A DNA stretch of 64,000 bases from G965207125 sp965207125 (GTDB taxonomy: Bacteria > Pseudomonadota > Alphaproteobacteria > Puniceispirillales > UBA1172): assembly GCA_965207125.1 (NCBI GenBank), contig OZ242263.1, positions 1,426,001-1,490,000 of the forward strand, given 5' to 3'. Positions 58,624-64,000 of this stretch are shown here, in pieces. The notes below the pieces were generated by a model. That model saw only the letters and a program-made list of their open reading frames with translations. It was not told the origin of the DNA and searched no databases. The position numbers were made by a program, and so were the translations under genes. Each line of letters opens with the position of its first letter. Position 1 is the stretch's first letter.

Positions 58624-59556
58624 ATGAACGCGAATATCATCAACGAGATTTTCACCGACATGCCGCTGGTACTCGCAAGCCGCCTCTCGCCTCTGGCTCT
58701 AAAACAGGCGGAAGAGGTAGAGGCGCGTCTTAAGCCTCTACCCGTGACCATCGAAGGGTTTTCCACCAAGGGTGACGAGGTTCTTGACCGGTCGCTGGCT
58801 GACATTGGTGGCAAGGGATTGTTCGTGAAATATATCGAAGAAATGCTCCTTAAAGGCAGGGCGGACGCGGCGGTGCATTCAGCGAAAGATATGGAAACCG
58901 TAGTCGCGGACGGAACGATAATTGCTGGATTTTTGTCGCGTGGTGACAGGCGAGACGCGCTGGTCGGTGCGTATGCTGATCTGGCATCATTGCCGCATGG
59001 TGCGGCTGTTGGTACGTCATCAGCGCGGCGCGCGAACGTGATCAGGGCATATCGGTCTGATCTTCGTATTACGCTGACACGTGGAAATATAACCTCGCGG
59101 CTTAAAAAACTCGCCACAGGAGAAATCGATGCGCTGGTTCTGGCGATGGCGGGGCTTGATCGTCTTGGAATCAGCCGTGATGTTTATCCGATCAATGAAG
59201 AGGAGATGTTGCCGGCCGCAGGGCAAGGGGCTATCGCTGTCCAAGTGCCTCTCGCTGAAGTCAATGGCGCAGGGCATGCCCGTAAAGCGGCGGTGAGAGT
59301 AGCGATCGAAGCGATTAACGATAAAAAAACTTTTATTGAAGTGATGGCTGAACGGGCCGTGGTTGCTGAACTCGATGGCAGTTGCCGAACGCCGATTGGT
59401 GCGAGCGCGCATCTCGATGGTGACCAGATGGTGCTTAGCGCGATGCTCGGTGATGAGGCGAGAGGGAAAACGCGCCGCGCCGAATGTCGCTGTGCCGTGC
59501 AGGAGGCGATAGAAGCCGCAAAAGCCCTAGCACGGAAATTGTTAAAGGACGCATAA
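58624..59556 (+). CDS. hemC: Hydroxymethylbilane synthase
   Basis: The 310-residue enzyme has A-S-R-L-S-P-L-A-L-K-Q-A, G-R-A-D-A-A-V-H-S-A-K-D and G-T-S-S-A-R-R. The dipyrromethane-cofactor Cys is in E-L-D-G-S-C-R-T-P-I-G. It makes hydroxymethylbilane for haem and cobalamin synthesis. ATG 58624 is chosen; an in-frame TTG at 58603 is less likely. It heads hemC-hemD-Mic60-HemY with short gaps. Confidence 0.95.
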   Translation: MNANIINEIFTDMPLVLASRLSPLALKQAEEVEARLKPLPVTIEGFSTKGDEVLDRSLADIGGKGLFVKYIEEMLLKGRADAAVHSAKDMETVVADGTIIAGFLSRGDRRDALVGAYADLASLPHGAAVGTSSARRANVIRAYRSDLRITLTRGNITSRLKKLATGEIDALVLAMAGLDRLGISRDVYPINEEEMLPAAGQGAIAVQVPLAEVNGAGHARKAAVRVAIEAINDKKTFIEVMAERAVVAELDGSCRTPIGASAHLDGDQMVLSAMLGDEARGKTRRAECRCAVQEAIEAAKALARKLLKDA

Positions 59557-59560
59557 CGTC

Positions 59561-60277
59561 GTGATCATCTCGACCAGAGCTGAAGCTGACGCGGCCGAAG
59601 ATTGCCGCATGCTCAAAGACCGGGGATACAGATGTTACGCCGCGCCGGCTTCACGCATTGTATGGCTTAAATTTGAGTTTGATGCGGAGTCTTATCAGGC
59701 GATGATATTGACAAGCCGTCATGCTGCTGCGGCGTTAGAAAATCATCCAGCGGTAAAAAAACCATGTTTTGCGATCGGCCCTGCGACTGCTGAGGCCGCG
59801 CGTCAAAGCGGCTTTACTGACATCACTGAAGCTTCAGGTAGTGGTGAGGCATTGGTTGCACTGGTGCGAAAATCATCCTTCGGTCGCTTTGCTTGGGTGG
59901 CGGGGCATGATATCGCTTATGACGTCAAACAGCATCTTGAATCGGCGGAGGGGCACGTGGTGGAACGAGTAGTGGCGTATCAGGCTTTGCCGCAAGATCG
60001 TCTTGATGATGAGGTAGTCGAGGCGATTAAGGAGGCTACTGATGTGGTCGCTATGATTTATTCCGAGCAGAGCGGCGCACGTTTCAGAATGGTGCTTGAA
60101 AAACATGGCCTCGCTGAGGCGACTAGGAAAATAACCCTTATCTCGATCAGTGCGGCGGCGACTAGACTTTGTAAGGGTGGATGGCGTAACATCCACATTG
60201 CGGACGCGCCGATAAGAGAAAGCATGCTTTCTCTTGCGGCGACGGTCGAGGATGGCTTTTCGGACAGACTAAAATGA
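59561..60277 (+). CDS. hemD: Uroporphyrinogen-III synthase
   Basis: The 238-residue protein is a weakly conserved HemD. It begins with I-I-S-T-R-A-E-A-D-A at a GTG, has L-T-S-R-H-A-A-A-A-L-E and C-F-A-I-G-P-A-T-A, then V-V-A-Y-Q-A-L-P in the middle and I-S-A-A-A-T near the end. It closes hydroxymethylbilane with inversion of ring D. The position directly after hemC (4-nt gap) confirms it. It overlaps the next gene by 4 nt. Confidence 0.9.
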   Translation: MIISTRAEADAAEDCRMLKDRGYRCYAAPASRIVWLKFEFDAESYQAMILTSRHAAAALENHPAVKKPCFAIGPATAEAARQSGFTDITEASGSGEALVALVRKSSFGRFAWVAGHDIAYDVKQHLESAEGHVVERVVAYQALPQDRLDDEVVEAIKEATDVVAMIYSEQSGARFRMVLEKHGLAEATRKITLISISAAATRLCKGGWRNIHIADAPIRESMLSLAATVEDGFSDRLK

Positions 60278-61218
60278 CGCCACAGAAAAAAACAATGAAA
60301 CCCGCGCCCGAGGTGGCGGCGAAAGGTGCAGCGACTAAAGCTGCAACGGCGAAAACAAAGGCTGCGGCCAAAGGCCTGGCGCAGAGTTTTGATGTTTCCA
60401 CGCCAAAATCATGGCTACGATTATCGCGGGTGCTGGTGGATAGCGTCACGCTGACGTTAAGTGGGGCCGCGCTTTTGACTGGATATTATGTAATGGAAGG
60501 TGGCAGAGCGACTGAAAGCCGGCTCAACGCTGAGCAAGTCGCACTGAGCGAGCAAATCCAAACTATGGGACAGACGATGGAAAATATGGCGATTGCCCCA
60601 CCTCCGGTCGAGCCTAATTACGAGACCCTCGATAGCATAGATGAACTTCAACGCGAAATCGCCGATTTGCGTGATGAACTCACCTCCGTTAAAAATTCAC
60701 GCGAGTCCACTCCCCGTCCTGATACAGCAGTCGCTGAGGCGTTGCTAGCGCAAGTAGTAAGAAATCTGCGTGATGGCGAGGCTTACGCTGAGATTTTATC
60801 ACGCCTTGAAATACTTATGCCGCAAGCATCAAGGCTGAAAGAATGGGCGGTGCAGCCGCCGCCTTCGACCGAGAATCTGCTGGCTGAAATTAGCCACCCA
60901 CCGCGCGAGGCCCCTGTGGCTGAAACAAAGGTCTCTGAAGGCGATGAGGATTGGTGGTCTCGTGTCGTATTGGCTTTATCTGATCAGGTTACCATTGAAA
61001 AAGTAAGCGGTGAGAAAGTGGAGAATGAGAAGGTGGTTTCGGCATTGGTACAAGCTGCGAGCCGTGGCGATCTATCGGCGGCTTTATCGGCGGCGCAAGC
61101 AGATTCCACTCCTGATGCAAGGCTTATCGCGTGGATGGCTGACGCCACTGCGAGACTTGCGGCTGATGCAGTTCTCGCTGATGTGCTCGCCTCGGCCCCT
61201 CGGCGCAAGGCGCAATAA
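60274..61218 (+). CDS. Mic60/mitofilin-like inner-membrane protein
   Basis: This 314-residue protein has an Ala/Lys-rich N-terminus (about 1-35), one membrane helix (about 55-72), a coiled coil (about 80-140) and a helical C-terminal domain. Alphaproteobacteria carry the mitochondrial MICOS subunit Mic60 homologue here, in the hem operon, shaping intracytoplasmic membranes. Sequence similarity is mostly in the C-terminal mitofilin signature, which I judge from layout rather than alignment. Neighbours hemD and HemY overlap it. The role in membrane curvature is inferred. Confidence 0.75.
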   Translation: MTPQKKTMKPAPEVAAKGAATKAATAKTKAAAKGLAQSFDVSTPKSWLRLSRVLVDSVTLTLSGAALLTGYYVMEGGRATESRLNAEQVALSEQIQTMGQTMENMAIAPPPVEPNYETLDSIDELQREIADLRDELTSVKNSRESTPRPDTAVAEALLAQVVRNLRDGEAYAEILSRLEILMPQASRLKEWAVQPPPSTENLLAEISHPPREAPVAETKVSEGDEDWWSRVVLALSDQVTIEKVSGEKVENEKVVSALVQAASRGDLSAALSAAQADSTPDARLIAWMADATARLAADAVLADVLASAPRRKAQ

Positions 61219-62504
61219 TGCGGCGGATTATCGCTTATATCGCGATGATTCTGCTGGTGGCTGGGGCTACTGCATTTATAGCATCGAAATCGGGAGAAAC
61301 ACAGATAGGTTGGGGGACTCTTCGGATTACCGCGCCGACCGGTCTTGTACTGGCGGCAGTGGTTGTGCTGGTGTGGTTCGTGTTGCTGTTCGACAGGGTT
61401 TTGAGTTTTATCGCCTCAATTCCTCACCGGTTTTCAGGAAGTATGACATCGCGCAACGGCCGTTTAGGACGACGTGCTTTAGCGTTGGGGATGGCGGCGG
61501 CCGCTGCTGGTGACGGGCGTGAGGCAACTCACTATGCGCGCCGCGCTGTGCATTATTTGGGGCATGACGCGCTGACTGATTTACTGCTGGCGCAAGCGGC
61601 GGCGTTAAGGGGTGATGGGCGGTCGGCGGCACGGTATTTTGATGCGCTCAAGTCTGATCCGGACACGGCATATTTTGGCCATGTTGGCATGATGAGACTC
61701 GCACATGAGAAGGGTGATAGCGAGGCCGCATTGGTGGCGGGGCGGCAGGCTTTGGTGTTGAAGCCAAAATCGGCGGCGATTGCGGGAGCGTTGTTTACTT
61801 CTGAGGCGTTGGCGCAAAACTGGGGTAAAGCGCGGAAAGCACTGGCAGTGGCGCAGCGTGGTGATAAAGGTGATACGCATGTCGCATCGGTTTGGCTGGG
61901 AGCTGAGGCCGCTTTGCTATGGGAGGAAGCGAGGGAAGAAAGTCGTCCGCGCGCGCGAATCAGATTGCTCGAGGCGGCGTTAAGGGTACGCCCTGATTTT
62001 ATTCCCGCAGCTCTTGATTTAGCGCAGTGTTATCTTGCGGGCAAGCGGCGGCGCAAAGCCACGTCTTTACTCGAGCGGGTTTTTATAGCTGCGCCGCATC
62101 CTGAAGTCGCAACGTTGCTTTATAACAGCTGGTCAGGGCAGGGTTCAGCAAAATTATCGCGGCTAATACGGTTGGCTGAGAAAATAGGCGGTGAAGCCTT
62201 ACTAGCGGCGGCAATGGCGGCCTATGATTTGGAGATGTGGGGTGAGGCGCAGCGATTGGTTTTGCAAATTCCCGAAGATGCGCGAGATAGCCGAGTTTGG
62301 CGATTGCTTGCCGATATAGCAGCGCATCACATCATTAAGACGGATGATGATAAAATTTTGAATGCTGATCAGTGTTTGCGGCGAGCAGCGGTGGTGGCCC
62401 GCCCGCCATGTTGGGCTTGTGAGGCTTGCGGAGCGAGGTATGAATCCTATCAATCCATATGCGATACTTGCGGGTGTTTCGCCCAGGTCGCGTGGCGGCG
62501 TTAG
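61218..62504 (+). CDS. HemY-like TPR membrane protein with C-terminal zinc ribbon
   Basis: The 428-residue protein has two N-terminal membrane helices (about 4-20 and 37-64) and repeated tetratricopeptide-like helices (about 90-370). The end shows C-W-A-C-E-A-C-G...C-D-T-C-G-C-F, a four-Cys zinc ribbon. HemY N-domain proteins accompany Mic60 in alphaproteobacterial hem operons; the name does not mean protoporphyrinogen oxidase. It probably assists envelope or haem-related assembly, by context. It starts at ATG 61218, overlapping the Mic60 stop by one nucleotide. Confidence 0.82.
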   Translation: MRRIIAYIAMILLVAGATAFIASKSGETQIGWGTLRITAPTGLVLAAVVVLVWFVLLFDRVLSFIASIPHRFSGSMTSRNGRLGRRALALGMAAAAAGDGREATHYARRAVHYLGHDALTDLLLAQAAALRGDGRSAARYFDALKSDPDTAYFGHVGMMRLAHEKGDSEAALVAGRQALVLKPKSAAIAGALFTSEALAQNWGKARKALAVAQRGDKGDTHVASVWLGAEAALLWEEAREESRPRARIRLLEAALRVRPDFIPAALDLAQCYLAGKRRRKATSLLERVFIAAPHPEVATLLYNSWSGQGSAKLSRLIRLAEKIGGEALLAAAMAAYDLEMWGEAQRLVLQIPEDARDSRVWRLLADIAAHHIIKTDDDKILNADQCLRRAAVVARPPCWACEACGARYESYQSICDTCGCFAQVAWRR

Positions 62505-62564
62505 CCGCGGCTTCGGCATTGCCAAGATGAGTCTTGGTGATTATAAAGGTTTTTCTGACACTAT

Positions 62565-62640
62565 GCTGCTGTAGCTCAGTTGGTAGAGCAGCTGATTCGT
62601 AATCAGCAGGTCGGAGGTTCAAGTCCTCTCAGCAGCACCA
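62565..62640 (+). tRNA. tRNA-Thr (anticodon CGT)
   Basis: The 76-nt cloverleaf has acceptor GCTGCTG pairing with CAGCAGC, anticodon loop TTCGTAA between GCTGA and TCAGC, and T-loop TTCAAGT. The anticodon CGT reads ACG. The CCA tail is encoded. It follows the HemY-like gene by 60 bp and is succeeded by an AT-rich scar, so it could be an integration site. Confidence 0.95.
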
Positions 62641-62684
62641 TTGCCTTTTAGAGGTAATCATGGATAGAGGTCGGATTGCTAAGT

Positions 62685-62843
62685 ATGGCTGGGCTGACGC
62701 TGATGAGGCCTCCTGACGGCGCTCGAAGATTTATCGCTCAACTTGGAATTAGTAATGAGCATAACGTGGCTTATAATATCATCTTCACTCTTGGCGAATT
62801 GGGCGATTTTTATGGATTAGTTTTCGCCGTTCGGCGGCAGTAA
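62685..62843 (+). CDS. Uncertain 52-residue open frame
   Basis: An ATG-started frame of 52 codons begins 45 bp after tRNA-Thr. The peptide begins M-A-G-L-T-L-M-R-P-P and has the segment T-L-G-E-L-G-D-F-Y-G. No family is recognised and no ribosome site is seen. It may be a fragment of a lost gene or a chance frame. Confidence 0.2.
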   Translation: MAGLTLMRPPDGARRFIAQLGISNEHNVAYNIIFTLGELGDFYGLVFAVRRQ

Positions 62844-62890
62844 AAACTCTCACAAAAGATGGATATAAACCATAATCAACATTTAAAAAC

Positions 62891-63052
62891 ATGGAATTTT
62901 TTAATGTAAAGATGGAGCGTTGGAACTTTGATTTTACAGTGATGAAGAATAGTCAAAAAATCGCAGAGTTTTTAGATATTTTCAAGCAGGACGATATTAA
63001 AGATAAGTGGGTTAGTATTATTGAGTTTGAAAATTCAGAGTTATATAAATAA
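62891..63052 (+). CDS. Uncertain 53-residue AT-rich open frame
   Basis: A frame of 53 codons starting at ATG 62891 encodes a hydrophilic peptide rich in Phe, Lys and acidic residues, beginning M-E-F-F-N-V-K-M-E-R-W and ending E-F-E-N-S-E-L-Y-K. Composition is much more AT-rich than neighbouring genes. It lies just before the methyltransferase remnant and may be from the same element. No homology is recognised. Confidence 0.3.
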   Translation: MEFFNVKMERWNFDFTVMKNSQKIAEFLDIFKQDDIKDKWVSIIEFENSELYK

Positions 63053-63054
63053 AT

Positions 63055-63378
63055 GTAATCAAAGAAAAATCATATAATCGAGGTGGTAAAGCTTATCAAT
63101 TCAAAAGGGTTGAGGAATATCAAGATAAAGAAGGACAATGGTGCGCCATGGCGGCGGCCCGAGATGTGTGGGAGATAAATGCGGTGGGGCCCATCGAAAG
63201 AACGCACTGGCTATCCAACTCAAAAACCGATTGAATTACTCGAGGGAATTATTCTGGCTTCATCCGAGAAAGGCGATGTTATTCTCGGTCCATTCTGGAG
63301 GTGGCCACCGCTTGCATTGTAGCGGAAATGTTAGAAAGAGATTGGAAAAGCGATCTGCTGTTCAAAATTAAAATAAAA
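63055..63378 (+). pseudogene. Frameshifted C-terminal fragment of a DNA methyltransferase
   Basis: Three reading frames together give the end of a beta-class DNA methyltransferase. Frame 1 has G-G-K-A-Y-Q-F-K-R and D-V-W-E-I-N. A one-base shift near GGGGCCC (63186-63192) leads to S-K-E-R-T-G-Y-P-T-Q-K-P, a strong family motif, and then S-S-E-K-G-D-V-I-L-G-P-F. A one-base deletion after TTC (near 63296) moves to A-T-A-C-I-V-A-E-M-L. The expected D-P-F-C-G-C-A-T SAM motif is thus broken, and its Asp is Gly. The N-terminal N-P-P-Y-type catalytic part is missing. It lies downstream of tRNA-Thr, so it likely belonged to a former restriction or orphan-methylase island. Confidence 0.78.
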
Positions 63379-63382
63379 CATC

Positions 63383-64000
63383 TTAGGTTTTGATCGCGAT
63401 GTTTTTGGTCTGAACATAATTTAATAACGCCTCGCGGCCTTTCTCACGACCATAACCGGATTTACCATAACCACCAAACGGTGTCTCAACACCGCCAGCA
63501 AACCACTCATTAACAAAAACTTGACCTGCGCGCATGTGCCGGCAAACATGCATCGCCCGATCAATATCGCGTGTGAAAACACCGCCAACTAAACCATAAT
63601 TCGTCCCGTTGGCTACGTGGATAGCCTCGTCGTCATCACTCACTTTTAGTACCGATAAAACCGGGCCAAAAACCTCTTCTTGAGCGATTACCATATCAGG
63701 CGTCACCTGATCAAAAACTGTAGGCGCTAAAAAACTGCCCTCACGGTTAAGCCGATGACCACCAGTCACCGCCCTCGCCCCTGACGATACTGCATCGTGG
63801 CACATCGCCTCTGCTCGGTTGCGTTGGCCTTCAGAAATCATCGCCCCCATATTAGCGCCGAACTCGCGCCTATCCATTCCTGGACCAACCGATAAACTGT
63901 CAGCCAGCGACGACGCACGCGCCACAATCTCATCATGCACACTTTCATGCGCGATCACTCGCGACATCGCTGAACACACTTGACCCGCATTAAAGAAAAT
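63383..64000 (-). CDS. Aldehyde dehydrogenase, C-terminal part (5' end cut by window)
   Basis: The minus-strand frame is open to the window end, giving 206 residues. It includes the catalytic Cys in N-A-G-Q-V-C-S-A, E-E-V-F-G-P-V-L-S-V-L, G-L-V-G-G-V-F-T-R-D and the C-terminal P-F-G-G-Y-G-K-S-G-Y-G-R-E. These are NAD(P)-dependent aldehyde dehydrogenase motifs. The cofactor-binding N-terminal half lies outside. The particular substrate cannot be told. It ends at the AT-rich scar; the family is certain. Confidence 0.92.
   Translation of the reverse strand: MFFNAGQVCSAMSRVIAHESVHDEIVARASSLADSLSVGPGMDRREFGANMGAMISEGQRNRAEAMCHDAVSSGARAVTGGHRLNREGSFLAPTVFDQVTPDMVIAQEEVFGPVLSVLKVSDDDEAIHVANGTNYGLVGGVFTRDIDRAMHVCRHMRAGQVFVNEWFAGGVETPFGGYGKSGYGREKGREALLNYVQTKNIAIKT

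Larger units (their letters stand above)
62641..63054. other. AT-rich scar downstream of tRNA-Thr with small frames
   Basis: This 414-bp stretch has lower GC content than the flanks and no gene of normal size. It contains two short plus-strand frames, described separately, and many stop codons. No integrase, repeat of the tRNA 3' end or transposase is visible. It probably represents remains of a mobile element together with the decayed methyltransferase that follows. Confidence 0.55.

Noticed and set aside
62641..64000. Attachment-site duplication of the tRNA-Thr 3' end
   Set aside because: I looked for the last 15-20 nt of the tRNA in the downstream region and found no second copy within the window.

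Overview
The window looks like a chromosomal segment of a free-living alphaproteobacterium with moderate GC content. The evidence is gene order and signature families: rpmH-rnpA-yidD-yidC-engB-argB, hemC-hemD-Mic60-like-HemY, SRP RNA next to dnaX-ybaB-recR, argH-small lipoprotein-lysA, a DUF1127 protein and a HIG1-type twin-membrane protein. The soxBDAG operon and tight packing would suit a marine lineage such as SAR116, but that is an inference from general knowledge and no marker was compared.

Layout. 1-1570: hipA (cut by the window edge) and hipB with a recognisable promoter/operator. 1648-3474: an HTD2-type dehydratase and a Ca2+/Na+ exchanger. 3498-11556: a compact peptidoglycan-salvage island made of an M19 dipeptidase, GH84 hexosaminidase, PIG-L deacetylase, AnmK, MurQ, an AmpG-like permease, an NlpC/P60 endopeptidase, a T7-lysozyme-type amidase and a HAD phosphatase. 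11550-16649: heterotetrameric sarcosine oxidase (soxBDAG). 16830-28224: central metabolism, including class II aldolase, SDR, FolB, GloB, chorismate mutase-HisC-TyrC, LysA, a small LptM-like lipoprotein, ArgH and a TlpA-like protein. 28251-29590: a Fic protein preceded by two direct repeats. 29614-33395: ETF, cobalamin adenosyltransferase, HIG1 protein, FolD and YggT. 33508-34208: DUF1127 with leader and terminator, then tRNA-Arg. 34267-62504: mostly housekeeping genes (gpt; rpmH to argB; dapD/dapE; truA-fmt-def; rmuC; dnaX-ybaB-recR; SRP RNA; pheA; kdsB; cytochrome c; hisN; tsaD/gpsA; hemC-hemD-Mic60-hemY). 62565-63378: tRNA-Thr followed by an AT-rich scar holding a frameshifted DNA methyltransferase fragment. 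63383-64000: the C-terminal part of an aldehyde dehydrogenase, cut by the window end.

How it works together. The island at 3.5-11.5 kb reads as a cytoplasmic muropeptide catabolic pathway. A permease imports anhydro-muropeptides, five hydrolases without obvious signal peptides dismantle sugar and peptide, AnmK and MurQ process anhydro-MurNAc, and the PIG-L enzyme may deacetylate the freed sugar. GH84 stands where NagZ (GH3) is usual. This is the best candidate for something poorly described here. Other useful points are a SoxD subunit lacking the usual zinc cysteines, a 45-bp tandem repeat inside dnaX, a structured DUF1127 leader, and small genes shorter than 60 codons (rpmH at 34940, a lipoprotein at 26069). 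All function calls rest on motif recognition by eye; no database search was run.
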